A stretch of DNA of 64,000 nt. It comes from Candidatus Sulfotelmatobacter sp. (lineage in GTDB: Bacteria > Acidobacteriota > Terriglobia > Terriglobales > Acidobacteriaceae). The notes under the pieces are model-generated. The model was not told where the DNA came from. It worked only from the letters and a program-made list of their open reading frames with translations, and searched no databases. Location of the stretch: positions 60,998 to 124,997 of the forward strand of contig JADGNQ010000005.1 in NCBI GenBank assembly GCA_017883385.1, written 5' to 3'. Below, piece by piece: positions 43,999 to 53,738 of this stretch (the stretch's first letter is position 1; the number at the start of each line of letters is the position of its first letter). Position numbers and translations under genes: made by a program.

Positions 43999-44586
43999 AT
44001 GCGAAGACTTCTGCTCGCTGCTGCCGCAGTCATCGGACTCGCCGTCCTCATTCCTGCAACCCCAATCGCAAACGCCCAAGCCAACGCGCAGAAGGATGCT
44101 CCGCAGAACGAATCTTCGCCTGACGTTCCCGACGCAATCACCGTTCCCGCCGGACTACAGCCCGTGCTGTTCGTGCACGCCAAGGGATCGCAGATCTACA
44201 CCTGTCAGGCCGACGCAGACGGCAAGTTCAATTGGACGCTGAAAGGTCCCGAGGCCGAGTTGCACGATCGCAAAGACAAAGTCATTGGACAGCATTCCGC
44301 TGATCCAACCTCGAAACTGCCGACCTGGAAACTGAAAGACGGAAGCGAAGTCACCGGCAAAGCAGCCGCGCATGTCGACTCGCTCGATTCGGATTCGATC
44401 CCCTGGCTGCTCGTCAATGTCGTGACGAATTCAGGCAAAGGTCAACTCGCAAACGTGACAACGATTCAGCGCGTACACACGCACGGCGGAAAACCAGGCA
44501 ACGACCCATGCGATGAGTCCCACAAAGCCACGGAAACGAAGAGCAGTTACACTGCCGACTACTACTTCTTCGCGCCCGCGAAGTGA
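43999..44586 (+). CDS. Secreted DUF3455 family protein
   Basis: A 195-aa protein with a signal peptide (about 1-26, ending PIANAQA). The DUF3455 domain spans the rest: ITVPAGLQPVLFVHAKGSQIY and TCQ (about 46-70), FNWTLKGPEAELHD, HSADPTSKLPTWKLKDGSEV, and the C-terminal pair of cysteine-containing segments around HTHGGKPGNDPCDESHK. The family is found secreted in fungi and bacteria and has no assigned activity. It lies alone between a gene-free region and the thiolase gene, 109 bases ahead of it. Confidence 0.9.
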   Translation: MRRLLLAAAAVIGLAVLIPATPIANAQANAQKDAPQNESSPDVPDAITVPAGLQPVLFVHAKGSQIYTCQADADGKFNWTLKGPEAELHDRKDKVIGQHSADPTSKLPTWKLKDGSEVTGKAAAHVDSLDSDSIPWLLVNVVTNSGKGQLANVTTIQRVHTHGGKPGNDPCDESHKATETKSSYTADYYFFAPAK

Positions 44587-44694
44587 TCCCCGTGCCGCCG
44601 AAGCTGTCGCGGAGTAGCATGCATCTAATAACGAAGACGAGTCATCCCAGAATGTCCCAGCCGGAAATGATCCAACTGGAAATGGAGAATTCTT

Positions 44695-45870
44695 ATGCGT
44701 GAAGTCATTATTGCTTCTTCCGTCCGCACGCCCGTGGGACGCGCCTACAAAGGCACGCTCCGCGCCACTCGTCCCGACGAGCTTGCCGCGATCGCGATCA
44801 AAGGCGCGCTGGAGCGCGTTCCGCAACTCGACGCCAAAGAGATTGAAGACGTCATCCTCGGCTGCGCCATGCCCGAAGCCGAGCAAGGGATGAACGTCGC
44901 CCGCATCGCCTCTCTGCGCGCGGGGTTGCCCGTAGAAGTGTCGGCGCTCACGATCAACCGCTTCTGTTCGTCCGGACTGCAGGCAATCGCCATGGCCGCC
45001 GAACGCATCATGAGCGGCGGCGCGGAAGTGATCGTCGCCGGAGGCACCGAATCGATGTCGATGATCCCGATGGGCGGTCACAAAATCTCGCCCAATCCGT
45101 GGCTCGTCGATCACTATCCGGACGCGTATCTTTCCATGGGACTCACCGCCGAGCGCGTCGCGCAGCGCGTCGGAATCACGCGCGAAGCGGCCGATGAGTT
45201 CTCGCTGCGCAGCCATCAGAAGGCGCTGGCAGCAATTCAGGCCCGGAGGTTCGCCGACGAAGTCGTGCCCGTGCCGGTAAGTTTCAGCACGCCGAACGGC
45301 TCCAAGCCGAAGCGTCAGGAGATCGTATTCAAGGTTGATGAAGGACCGCGCGCCGACACTTCGCTCGAAGCCCTGCTCGCGCTCAAGGCAGCGTTCCACA
45401 TGAAGGGCACGGTGACTGCCGGGAATTCGTCTCAGATGTCCGACGGCGCAGCCGCAGCCGTGGTGATGTCCGCCGAGCGTGCGAAGGCGTTAGGCATCAA
45501 GCCGCTGGCCCGTTATGTCTCGTTTGCCACCGCTGGATACAAGCCGGAAGAAATGGGACTCGGTCCAGTCTTCGCCATCCCGAAAGCCCTGAAGATGGCT
45601 GGATTGAAGCTCGCTGACATCGACGTGATCGAGTTGAACGAGGCATTCGCAGCCCAATCGCTGGCGGTGATCAAAGAAGCAGGATTGGATCCAGACAAAG
45701 TGAATCCCAACGGCGGCGCGATCGCGCTGGGACATCCTTTGGGATGCACCGGAGCCAAGCTGACCGCGACCGTGATCCGCGAATTGAAACGCCGCAACGC
45801 GCGCTACGGAATGGTGACCATGTGCGTCGGCGGAGGCATGGGCGCAGCAGGAATCTTCGAAAACCAATAA
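44695..45870 (+). CDS. fadA: Acetyl-CoA acyltransferase (thiolase, FadA type)
   Basis: A 391-aa thiolase completing the beta-oxidation cycle by cleaving 3-ketoacyl-CoA. The acylated cysteine is in [11 protein letters not shown] (about residue 90), the catalytic histidine in [12 protein letters not shown] (about 347), and the second cysteine in [14 protein letters not shown] (about 378). NEAFAAQ is present. Length is standard. In Bacillus fadN-fadA-fadE form an operon; here fadN lies 2 kb upstream and the dehydrogenase 2.7 kb downstream, with unrelated genes between. Confidence 0.95.
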   Translation: MREVIIASSVRTPVGRAYKGTLRATRPDELAAIAIKGALERVPQLDAKEIEDVILGCAMPEAEQGMNVARIASLRAGLPVEVSALTINRFCSSGLQAIAMAAERIMSGGAEVIVAGGTESMSMIPMGGHKISPNPWLVDHYPDAYLSMGLTAERVAQRVGITREAADEFSLRSHQKALAAIQARRFADEVVPVPVSFSTPNGSKPKRQEIVFKVDEGPRADTSLEALLALKAAFHMKGTVTAGNSSQMSDGAAAAVVMSAERAKALGIKPLARYVSFATAGYKPEEMGLGPVFAIPKALKMAGLKLADIDVIELNEAFAAQSLAVIKEAGLDPDKVNPNGGAIALGHPLGCTGAKLTATVIRELKRRNARYGMVTMCVGGGMGAAGIFENQ

Positions 45871-45901
45871 CAGCGAGGCTCGTCGTCACTTTAGGTTCCA
45901 C

Positions 45902-46273
45902 TTGGGCCTAGGCTGGGAGGTAGCGGCGACACCCTCAGAGCCGTGGCGGCTCATTCCAAATCAACCAACGGACGCCAGTCCGGAAAAGAATCCTATGGAC
46001 CGTCTTCGGATTGGCGATTACAAAGTTTTCCAATTCAAGGGTGATGGCCACGCGCGCATCCTGAACCCGGATCCCGATGCTGGAGTGTTTGTCTCCTCCT
46101 TGGGCGCGCCACTGGAAGGAGATACAACCTGCTACGCGATTCGCAGCTATGTCGTCGCGCGCGATGCCAAGGATTCGGATTCGACGCATCCAGCGGGCTA
46201 TTCCACGTGCCGGCCGTCTGACCGCTACCGTGTGAAAAGCGCCGAGATAAGGGTAACTCCGGGTAACCAGTGA
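45902..46273 (+). CDS. Small protein of unknown function, possibly truncated
   Basis: The frame from TTG 45902 encodes 123 residues. The part from MDRLRIGDYKVFQFKGDGHARILN through EGDTTCYAIRSYVVARDAKD-STHPAGYSTCRPSDRYRV (given here in shortened pieces) resembles the C-terminal half of a family of exported acidobacterial proteins that normally have a signal peptide and a longer N-terminal part, missing here. An ATG at 45995 with GGAAAAG upstream is an alternative start giving 92 residues. I regard it as a probable truncated copy; whether it is expressed is unknown. Confidence 0.5.
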   Translation: MGLGWEVAATPSEPWRLIPNQPTDASPEKNPMDRLRIGDYKVFQFKGDGHARILNPDPDAGVFVSSLGAPLEGDTTCYAIRSYVVARDAKDSDSTHPAGYSTCRPSDRYRVKSAEIRVTPGNQ

Positions 46274-46423
46274 GCGGACTTGCGTAACACTTCTTTACCC
46301 AATTACTACGCCCTATTACACGGTTGAGGCGTATGCTTTTCTTGGACGGCGAAGCGTCCAAAGAAAATCGAGGCACCCCAGCCCCGGTTCGATGGGTAAG
46401 GTTCGGTTGGTATGAGGTGCTTT

Positions 46424-47356
46424 ATGCGGCTCTCCAGCCTCTCTCTTGCAGCAATTCTGCTGTTATCTTCCGTCGTTTTTGCGCAGCACCACGAGCCAAG
46501 TGCTCCTAGCAGCCCTCCGCCAAGTCCACCCCCGAGCGCCGCTCCCAATCCCGCACCAAGTCCCGCGCCAAGCCCTGCGCCTGCACCGACTGCTGCGCCC
46601 AGCGCTTCGACGAACTCGGCAGCGAGCTCTTCGTCGAGTGCCAGGGTCTCGCACACCAGTGCGCCGAGCGCTCCGCCGCCGGTGACGAGCGCGCCACAGA
46701 GTTACATTGCCCCCAGCGCTGCTCCTGTCACAAGCCACGTGTCCACTTCGACATCAACGGAGTCAAACGTCAGCAGAGTTGCGCCGGTCGCGCACGCGCC
46801 CGCTTCGGACATGGAGCGGGTGATTCCGGATACGAAGATCGGCGGCGAGGGCAAGATCGCCCCGGCCCCACGCATCGGAGAGAATCCACCGGAGAAAGAA
46901 CGCGAAGTGAAGCCAGGGCAGTCGGACCTGCGGCGGCCGATTTGTGCGGGCGGACCCTGCAAGGAACCTGCACCGCCAGAATCTGACCTGCGGCGTCCTA
47001 TCTGCCTGAACGAAAATTGCAGGTGTCCTGCGGGACAAACGGCAAGTAAGGGAGGATGCGTTGCCGAGCCGGCCAACCCGCCAGCCGAACAGTGCCAGCC
47101 GGGCGCATGGTGGAATGGAGGGAGTTGCGTTCCTTCTCCCGCCGAGTGCTCTGGCATCAGCGGCAGGGCGGAGATATTGCTTAACGAGTTGAGAAGTCTC
47201 TCGGCACAAGTTCAGGATGCCTGCTCGCACGAGCCATCCGGATCGGAATGCGCGGATCTGAAGGCGCGTCGCGAGCAAGATCTGGAGCAGTATCGGATAC
47301 TGCAGAATGAGGGGACCCCGGACTGCCGGGCACGTTTGCCTGAGCCTCCGTTATAA
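46424..47356 (+). CDS. Secreted Pro/Ser-rich protein with DLRRPIC cysteine motifs (paralogue 1)
   Basis: A 310-aa exported protein: signal peptide (about 1-21, SLAAILLLSSVVFAQ), then a low-complexity Pro/Ala/Ser region of about 70 residues, a Ser/Thr/Val region, and a cysteine-rich C-terminal part. The motif SDLRRPIC occurs twice (about 166 and 189), the second within LRRPICLNENCRCPAGQTAS, followed by CQPGAWWNGGSCV and an acidic helix (RREQDLEQYRILQNEG). The low-complexity part probably spans the envelope or is exposed; the Cys part is likely disulfide-bonded. ATG 46424 is chosen because the leader GAGGTGCTTTATG is identical in the next gene; ATG 46412 is in frame. Function unknown. Confidence 0.83.
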   Translation: MRLSSLSLAAILLLSSVVFAQHHEPSAPSSPPPSPPPSAAPNPAPSPAPSPAPAPTAAPSASTNSAASSSSSARVSHTSAPSAPPPVTSAPQSYIAPSAAPVTSHVSTSTSTESNVSRVAPVAHAPASDMERVIPDTKIGGEGKIAPAPRIGENPPEKEREVKPGQSDLRRPICAGGPCKEPAPPESDLRRPICLNENCRCPAGQTASKGGCVAEPANPPAEQCQPGAWWNGGSCVPSPAECSGISGRAEILLNELRSLSAQVQDACSHEPSGSECADLKARREQDLEQYRILQNEGTPDCRARLPEPPL

Positions 47357-47400
47357 CGTGAGACTAGAATCCGGGTTCCTCGGTTCGCGGGAGGTGCTTT

Positions 47401-48381
47401 ATGGTGCGCATCGGCTTGGCGGTGGCGGCGATCCTGCTGTTCTCGGCGGCGAGCGTGGCACAACATTCGTCGGGGGGAAGCAGCGCGAGTTCCAGTAGCT
47501 CGAGTTCCAGCAGCTCGAGCGGCGGCGGATCTCACAGCAGTTCCTCGGGCGGATCCAGTTCTTCAGCGAGTCATTCGGGAGGCTCTTCCGGCAGTTCCGC
47601 GAGCAGCCACAGTTCGGGCGCAACGGCTTCGCATAGTTCGTCGCCGTCGCACAACTCGGTTTCGCCCGGGTCGTCCGTCTCGCACAGCTCCAATGTTCGT
47701 GGTCCGAGTGGGCACGGTTCGAGTTCGGGGCCGGCCTCTCCAGTCCCCGTCGTGCATGATTCTCGATCGAGTATTGTGCACTCCGTCCGTGAGCAAAATG
47801 CAGGGGCGACAACCAAGACCACGACGTCTGAGAAGAGGGGCTTCTTCTCGTTCCTGCGGCATCCCATCAGAAATCCCAGGATCCAGCCTGCACCTGTGCC
47901 CACCCCACCCAGCAAGTCCGTCGTTGATCTGCGGCGCCCGATCTGCTTGGGTGGCGCGTGCCGGATCTGTCCCACAGGTCAAGTCCACGCTGGAAGTGGA
48001 TGTGTAACAAGAGTGGTCGTGAACCATACCAACAATTTCTGCTCGGCGGGGGAGTTTCGCAGTGGCGGCGCCTGCCTGCTGCGGATTCGTTTTCTGGATG
48101 ACTGCGCTGGGCTGCGGCTGGCCATGGAACGGCAGGCACAGCGTATGGAAGCGGCTGAGTCGGCGCAACAGGGCGCGTGCGGCATGGGCCCGCGGCAGGA
48201 ATGCTCAGACTTGACGAGCACCGCGCTAAGCGAAGCCAGCCTCTACCGGGAATTGCAAAACCGATACCGGCTGTGCCAGCAGCGGTCGCTGACGGCGTAT
48301 CCATTCAGCGGCTTTGGCTTCGGGGGGTATACGTCGGGGCTGTTGTTTGATCCTTTGGGAATGGATTTGGATTACCCCTAG
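47401..48381 (+). CDS. Secreted Ser/Gly-rich protein with DLRRPIC cysteine motif (paralogue 2)
   Basis: A 326-aa exported protein: signal peptide (about 1-20), then about 90 residues dominated by Ser with Gly and His (long runs of serine), a basic patch SEKRGFFSFLRHPIR, and the motif VVDLRRPICLGGACRICPTGQ (about 174, in pieces), followed by CSAGEFRSGGACL and a helical region ending LYRELQNRYRLC, matching the end of paralogue 1. A Gly/Tyr/Phe-rich tail (YPFSGFGFGGY) ends it. Same ribosome-site leader as paralogue 1 and 44 bases downstream of it, so they look like a tandem duplicate with diverged spacer regions. Function unknown. Confidence 0.83.
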   Translation: MVRIGLAVAAILLFSAASVAQHSSGGSSASSSSSSSSSSSGGGSHSSSSGGSSSSASHSGGSSGSSASSHSSGATASHSSSPSHNSVSPGSSVSHSSNVRGPSGHGSSSGPASPVPVVHDSRSSIVHSVREQNAGATTKTTTSEKRGFFSFLRHPIRNPRIQPAPVPTPPSKSVVDLRRPICLGGACRICPTGQVHAGSGCVTRVVVNHTNNFCSAGEFRSGGACLLRIRFLDDCAGLRLAMERQAQRMEAAESAQQGACGMGPRQECSDLTSTALSEASLYRELQNRYRLCQQRSLTAYPFSGFGFGGYTSGLLFDPLGMDLDYP

Positions 48382-48584
48382 AGGATCATCAGTCGTAGAG
48401 TTCGGCTGCGGAATTCACTAAGAAAATCGAGAGCGGCGACAATTCCGGTAAGAAACACCCACAAACACCGGAGTTTCCGCCCTATCATTCCCATCCTTGC
48501 CGCATTAGAATTGAAACGATATTTTCCGCCGCGTCCCCGCGGGCTGGGCGGCTTCTTTGGCGTCTTCATCATTGAGGGAAAGAC

Positions 48585-50384
48585 ATGGCAACGACCACAG
48601 CAGTTCCCAAGACCAGGATTGCGGGCGGCGGCTTTCTGCTGGAATCGCGGCAACCGGAAGAGGTTTTCACGCCTGAGGATTTCACCGAACAGCACCAACT
48701 CATTGGGCAGACGGCGGAGGAATTTGCCGTCAACGAAATCTTGCCCAACGTCGAAAAAATTGAACACAAGGATTTCTCGGTTTCCCGCGCCCTTCTGAAG
48801 AAGGCCGGCGAACTCGGCCTGAGCGGAGTCGAGATTCCCGAGGCCTACGGCGGCCTCGAAATGGACAAGGTCACGGCCGCCGTCATCGCCGACCACATCG
48901 CCAAATACGCCGGGTTCGCCACCACCTGGGGCGCGCACAGCGGCATCGGCGTGTTGCCCATCGTGTACTTCGGCACCGAGGAACAGAAGAACAAGTACTT
49001 GCCGCGCCTTGCCTCCGGCGAGATTGTCGGCGCCTATGCCTTGTCGGAAGCCTCATCCGGCTCCGATGCGCTCAACTGCCGGGCGCGTGCTGAGCTTTCT
49101 TCAGACGGCAATCACTACGTTCTTAACGGCGAAAAGATGTGGATCACCAACGCCGGTTTCGCCGACTTGTTCACGGTGTTTGCCAAGGTCAATGGCGAAA
49201 AGTTCAGCGCGTTCCTGGTTGAGAGGGATTCTCCTGGGTTCTCCGTCGGCGCGGAAGAGCACAAGATGGGGATCCGCGGGTCTTCTACTTGCCCCATCAT
49301 TCTCAACGACTGCAAAGTGCCAGTGGAAAACGTGCTGGGCGAAATCGGCAGAGGACACGTGATCGCCTTCAACATTTTGAACGTCGGCCGCTTCAAGTTG
49401 GGTGCGATGTGCGTGGGCGGAGGCCGGGTGTCGCTGGAAAACGCGATTGGCTATGCCAAGCAACGCAAGGCGTTCAACAAAGTCATCGCGGACTTCGGGT
49501 TGGTTCGGGAGAAGATCGCCAACATGGCGACTCTTCTCTATGTGGGCGAATCATTGGTCTACCGAACGGTCGGCATGATGGATACCGCGCTCGCCGAGGT
49601 CGACAAAACCGCGGCGGATGCGGCCAAGCAAACGCTTAAGGCGATTGAGGAGTATGCGGTCGAGTGTTCGATCATTAAGGTGTGGGGCTCGGAGATGATC
49701 GACTACGTGGTCGACGAGTCGCTGCAGATTTACGCGGGCTACGGGTTCGTGGAGGAGTATCCGGCGGAGCGCGCCTATCGCGACGCGCGCATCAATCGCA
49801 TCTTCGAAGGCACCAATGAGATCAACCGGCTGATCATCACAGGCTTTCTGCTGAAGCGCGCGATGACAGGCCAACTGCCGCTGATGCCGGCGATCAAGAA
49901 GTTGATGGATGAGGTGCTCTCGGGTCCGTCGATGGCGGAAGAACTGGAAGGCGCGCTCCCCGAGGAACGCAGGCTGGTAGCGCAGGCCAAGAAGCTGGGG
50001 CTGTTTGCGGCTGGCGCGGCTACGCAAAAATACATGCAAGCGATTCAGGATGAGCAGGAGATTATGGGCACCATCGCCGACATGACGATTGAGACGTATG
50101 CGATGGAATCGGCCGTGCTGCGCGCGCAGAAGATCGTGGAGACCAAGGGAGAGGCTGGCGCGGCCTTGCCCATTGCCATGACGCGGGTGTATCTGTCGCA
50201 GGCTTTCGAGAAGATCGAATCGGCCGCGAAGAAAGTCATCGCTGCGGTCGCGGACGGCGATATGCTGCGGACGCAGCTTGCGATTCTGCGGCGACTGGGG
50301 AAGTACGAACCTTTCAATACCATTGAGTTGCGCCAGCTGATTGCGCAGAAAGTGATCGAGCGGGGGAAGTACACGCTCGCGTAA
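48585..50384 (+). CDS. fadE: Acyl-CoA dehydrogenase, long FadE-like form
   Basis: A 599-aa FAD-dependent dehydrogenase. N-terminal helical domain about 35-160, FAD-binding beta domain (YALSEASSGSDALNCRA, MWITNAGFADLF), then the C-terminal helical domain with the catalytic glutamate region GYGFVEEYPAERAYRDARI and RIFEGTNEINRLI (about 385-420). Roughly 170 further residues form an additional helical domain found in the long acyl-CoA dehydrogenases of FadE type. It performs the first beta-oxidation step. GAGGGAAAG precedes the ATG. With fadN and fadA it makes up a dispersed fad set on the same strand. Confidence 0.94.
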   Translation: MATTTAVPKTRIAGGGFLLESRQPEEVFTPEDFTEQHQLIGQTAEEFAVNEILPNVEKIEHKDFSVSRALLKKAGELGLSGVEIPEAYGGLEMDKVTAAVIADHIAKYAGFATTWGAHSGIGVLPIVYFGTEEQKNKYLPRLASGEIVGAYALSEASSGSDALNCRARAELSSDGNHYVLNGEKMWITNAGFADLFTVFAKVNGEKFSAFLVERDSPGFSVGAEEHKMGIRGSSTCPIILNDCKVPVENVLGEIGRGHVIAFNILNVGRFKLGAMCVGGGRVSLENAIGYAKQRKAFNKVIADFGLVREKIANMATLLYVGESLVYRTVGMMDTALAEVDKTAADAAKQTLKAIEEYAVECSIIKVWGSEMIDYVVDESLQIYAGYGFVEEYPAERAYRDARINRIFEGTNEINRLIITGFLLKRAMTGQLPLMPAIKKLMDEVLSGPSMAEELEGALPEERRLVAQAKKLGLFAAGAATQKYMQAIQDEQEIMGTIADMTIETYAMESAVLRAQKIVETKGEAGAALPIAMTRVYLSQAFEKIESAAKKVIAAVADGDMLRTQLAILRRLGKYEPFNTIELRQLIAQKVIERGKYTLA

Positions 50385-50396
50385 GGCAAAAGGCTT

Positions 50397-50458
50397 AACC
50401 ACAGAGGACGCGGAGGACACAGAGGAATCTTCTGTGCTCTCCGTGTCCTCTGTGGTTT
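50397..50458. repeat. Hairpin of the AACCACAGAGGACAC family after the dehydrogenase gene
   Basis: Left arm AACCACAGAGGACGCGGAGG (from 50397) and right arm ending TCCTCTGTGGTT (to 50457) form a long imperfect hairpin 12 bases after the stop codon, a position suiting a terminator or message-stabilising element. Confidence 0.78.
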
Positions 50459-50496
50459 GTTTCGCTTCCGCCTGCCTCTCTGATACAAATGTCTCG

Positions 50497-51549
50497 ATGA
50501 AAATCACACTGCTATACCTCATCGCCGTGATCGCGATTGCGCCGACATTGGCGGCACAGGCGAATCCAGCCGCGCAGCAGGATTCCGCCAGCTTTGACCC
50601 TGACGGCACCGCGCACATCACGCGCGTCGTTCCGATGCCGACGACCATCAGCCTGGAGGCGCAGAAGTGGCTGGACTCGCTCGACCAGCAGAAGGTGGGG
50701 CCGACGGAAACACTTGCTGAGCGCCGGACGCACACCGATGCCTGGCGCAAGATGGACTCGGCCGAAGCGCGCAAGCTCTATCCCGTGAACGTGGAGGAAA
50801 CGAGCATGGCCGGCGTGCGCACAGACATCATCACGCCGCTGGCTACTCCGGAAAGCAAGCGTGTGCTCATCAATCTGCATGGTGGCGGATTCAATTCTGA
50901 CTCGGGCTCGTTGATCGAGGGCGTTCCCATCGCGAACCTGGCCAAGATCAAAGTGGTTTCGGTTTACTACCGCCTTGCGCCGGAGAATCCGTTTCCTGCC
51001 GCGGTGGATGATGTAGTCGCGGTCTACAAAGAGCTGCTGAAGACTTACCTGCCGCACAGCATCGGGATTTTCGGTACGTCGGCGGGAGCGATTCTCACTT
51101 GCGAAGTGGCTGTGCGGCTCAAGCAGCTCGGGCTACCATTGCCGGCCGCGCTCGGAATCTTTTCCGGACTTGCCGACTTCAGCCGCCCCGGCGATTCGTG
51201 GCAACTGTTCACGCTCAATGGCTTTCCCGGTGAATTGCAGCCGACCTATCCAAATCATCCACACGACGATCAGTACGTTGGCAAGACGGATCGCAAGGAT
51301 CCTGTGCTGTCGCCCTTTTTTGCTGACCTGCACGGGATGCCTCCGAGCCTGCTCGTGACCAGCACGCGCGACATCTTGCTGAGCGGCACCACGATTTTTC
51401 ATCGCGCGCTGTTGAGCTCAGGAGATGACGCGCAACTTGTGGTGTTCGAGGCTCTGCCGCACGCTTTCTGGTATCACTTCCAGTTGCCGGAGACGAAAGA
51501 GGCGCTGGAGTTGATGGCGAAGTTCTTTGACGAGAAGCTGGCGCGATAG
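50497..51549 (+). CDS. Secreted alpha/beta hydrolase of the HSL/esterase type
   Basis: A 350-aa protein with a signal peptide (about 1-20, LLYLIAVIAIAPTLAAQA). Catalytic features of the hormone-sensitive lipase family: oxyanion loop LINLHGGGFNS (about 130), nucleophile Ser in IFGTSAGAIL (about 192, GxSxG), Asp in TSTRDILLSG (about 288) and His in LPHAFWYHF (about 320). It probably hydrolyses esters in the periplasm. A repeat hairpin lies between it and the acyl-CoA dehydrogenase gene upstream. Substrate unknown. Starts at ATG 50497; the longer frame from 50434 runs through the repeat. Confidence 0.91.
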   Translation: MKITLLYLIAVIAIAPTLAAQANPAAQQDSASFDPDGTAHITRVVPMPTTISLEAQKWLDSLDQQKVGPTETLAERRTHTDAWRKMDSAEARKLYPVNVEETSMAGVRTDIITPLATPESKRVLINLHGGGFNSDSGSLIEGVPIANLAKIKVVSVYYRLAPENPFPAAVDDVVAVYKELLKTYLPHSIGIFGTSAGAILTCEVAVRLKQLGLPLPAALGIFSGLADFSRPGDSWQLFTLNGFPGELQPTYPNHPHDDQYVGKTDRKDPVLSPFFADLHGMPPSLLVTSTRDILLSGTTIFHRALLSSGDDAQLVVFEALPHAFWYHFQLPETKEALELMAKFFDEKLAR

Positions 51550-51628
51550 AGTCTGCCGTCCGCAGCGGATTACCTCTAGCAACGAAAACCCTTGCCTCCG
51601 GCCAAGTGAAATATCGCATTTCCTTGGG

Positions 51629-51985
51629 TCATCCGATCTTCGGGATCTCCGCCACGGTCGTATAGATTTTCAAGCCAAACGTTTGGCCGACACGCACCAT
51701 TTCGTCGGCTCCGGCCGAAGCTCCCCCAACTCGAAGCACGGCATCGCACTTCTCCAGAAGGCGAACTGCGATCGGGTGGAAGACTTCATTGAACACTTCA
51801 TCGCCCAACTTCCTGGACCCACCCAGCGCAACCAGCGGAAGCGCAAGCCACTCACCGAGAATGGGGATGTGCCCCGCACGGAAGATCGGGAGCGCATAGA
51901 ACTCCATTTCCTCGACGTTCTTCTTGATCAGCGCTGGATCGTCGTTCGTGCCGGAGCGGTAGGGGCCGGCAATCAGGATCATCAT
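51629..51985 (-). CDS. Small protein of the nucleoside deoxyribosyltransferase-like / DUF4406 group
   Basis: A 118-aa protein beginning MMILIAGPYRSGTNDDPAL, the phosphate-binding start of the nucleoside 2-deoxyribosyltransferase fold, then NVEEMEFYALPIFRAGH and CDAVLRVGGASAGADEMV. Such stand-alone domains are often annotated DUF4406 or 2-deoxyribosyltransferase-like and may act on nucleotides. The first of two adjacent ATG codons is chosen; a longer frame to 52108 overlaps the end of the next gene. Function moderately supported by fold only. Confidence 0.78.
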   Translation of the reverse strand: MMILIAGPYRSGTNDDPALIKKNVEEMEFYALPIFRAGHIPILGEWLALPLVALGGSRKLGDEVFNEVFHPIAVRLLEKCDAVLRVGGASAGADEMVRVGQTFGLKIYTTVAEIPKIG

Positions 51986-52082
51986 CGCCTGGGATGGTTT
52001 CGATGACACAAATTCCTTTCGTTCAGCACAGATTATGAACTCTTTCGGAAGCTGAGCGGCTACCTTGCGCCAGTCCTGTCTC

Positions 52083-53588
52083 CTACGGCACCAGCAGATA
52101 GCTGACAAAAGCTAATTCCTTGCTATCGGGCGACCACGACGGCACATTGATCGTGCCTTGCCCGCCAAATAGTTTTGCCAGCACTGTGATCTTTTTATCG
52201 CTGAGCGACATCAGGCGCAGCATTACATCCTTGTTCTCGGGATGGCCGGCCACATCCACTTGATAGGTGAGGAACACCATCCACTGGCCGTCCGGGGAAA
52301 TGTGCGGGAACCAGTTGTTGAGATCGTCGGAGAAGACCGGCTCCTGCTCGCTGCCGTCTGGCTTCATGCGCCAGATCTGCATGTGGCCTGTGCGTTCGGA
52401 GTTGAAGTAGATGTACTTTCCATCCGGTGAATATTCCGGGCCGTCGTCCAATCCCTTGGCTGTAGTTAGCCTCGTCTCTTCGCCGCCCGCCGCCGGGATC
52501 GCATAGATGTCGAAATCGCCATTGCGCTGTCCGACGAATGCCAGCGTCTTGCCGTCGGGCGACCAGCCGTGCCAGTACGAGGGAGATGTCTGAGTGATGC
52601 GGCGCGGCGCTCCGCCCCCGATCGGGACGATATACACCTGCGATTCCTTATCCCCCTGCGAATTGTCGCTGATGGCGAGTTGGGAGGCGTCGGGCGAGAT
52701 GCCGTGGTCGTTGTTGCAGCGGTTCGCGAAACCGGTGTCAATGGTTACGGGCTTGTCGCTGCCGACGGCGAGGCGCTCGAGATGGCCGTCGCGATTGAAG
52801 AGGAATGCGCTGCCATCGCGCGTCCAGTTGGGGGCCTCGAAGCGTCCTTGCGACAGATAGGCGACACGGCGGTCAGCGGAATCGATGGCGATGGTTTCGA
52901 GCGTGCTGTAGAGGGTTGGCTGCCCTGAGGCCGCAGCGGGTTGGCTTAGCTCGACGTTCGAGAAAACTGCCTGCTCGACGACATCTTTATCATGGGAACA
53001 CACGCCGATGCCGACGTAGAACGAGCCTTGCAGGGGAATGCGCAGCCATCCGCCGGCCACTTTGGGTTCGCCACCGTCTGCGGAGAGCGACATGTAGACA
53101 TAGTCGCCGCGCTTGGCGATGCGCAGGCGCTTGGGACCCGAGAGATTCGATTGAACCTCGCGCGTGACGGCGCCCTTCTCGTCGCGGAATTGCAACGACG
53201 TCAGCCCGCTAGCGTGAAGGGCCACGTCGGCGTAGACGGAGTCGCCGTCCAAGGTCTGCCGCAGCATCAAGACAGCTTTCTTGTGTTCGTTCCCGGTCGT
53301 GGTCAGGAACCCGGCATCGGCAGTGAAGGTGACATCTCCGGAGACTTTCTTCCAGACAAACTGGAATGCATCCGCCGCCAACCACATGTTCTCGCCGCTG
53401 CCACTGATGTTGTACGTTCGCTTGGAGGCGTCGTAGTTTACTGAGCCCGCGTGCAGCACCGTGCCCACATCGCCGTGGGCCTCGAAGATTCCGACGGGAG
53501 CGCCCGCACTCTGCGCTGAGACACGGCTACTGCCAAGAGAGAAGCAAACCATCAGTACGATCAGAGAAAAGATGGTACGTTTGCGCAT
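52083..53588 (-). CDS. Secreted TolB-like beta-propeller protein with N-terminal jelly-roll domain
   Basis: A 501-aa exported protein. Signal peptide about 1-25. Residues about 40-210 resemble a DUF1349/concanavalin-like jelly roll ([53 protein letters not shown]). The C-terminal half carries PD40/TolB propeller repeats, for example [54 protein letters not shown] and [13 protein letters not shown]. This combination recurs in Acidobacteria and is often near glycan-processing genes; a GH27 enzyme lies divergently next door. Role probably ligand binding rather than Tol-system function. Confidence 0.88.
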   Translation of the reverse strand: MRKRTIFSLIVLMVCFSLGSSRVSAQSAGAPVGIFEAHGDVGTVLHAGSVNYDASKRTYNISGSGENMWLAADAFQFVWKKVSGDVTFTADAGFLTTTGNEHKKAVLMLRQTLDGDSVYADVALHASGLTSLQFRDEKGAVTREVQSNLSGPKRLRIAKRGDYVYMSLSADGGEPKVAGGWLRIPLQGSFYVGIGVCSHDKDVVEQAVFSNVELSQPAAASGQPTLYSTLETIAIDSADRRVAYLSQGRFEAPNWTRDGSAFLFNRDGHLERLAVGSDKPVTIDTGFANRCNNDHGISPDASQLAISDNSQGDKESQVYIVPIGGGAPRRITQTSPSYWHGWSPDGKTLAFVGQRNGDFDIYAIPAAGGEETRLTTAKGLDDGPEYSPDGKYIYFNSERTGHMQIWRMKPDGSEQEPVFSDDLNNWFPHISPDGQWMVFLTYQVDVAGHPENKDVMLRLMSLSDKKITVLAKLFGGQGTINVPSWSPDSKELAFVSYLLVP

Positions 53589-53738
53589 GATAAGGTCCTC
53601 CGTCGATTGCGACGCACATCAGGATAGGATCAACCCGGCATTGTAAATCGGATCGCCGAGTGTTGCGTCGTGATTTGGCCATACGTAGTTTGGCCATAAC
53701 TTCTACCATTCTCCGGGCACTTCTGGTACAACGTGTGC

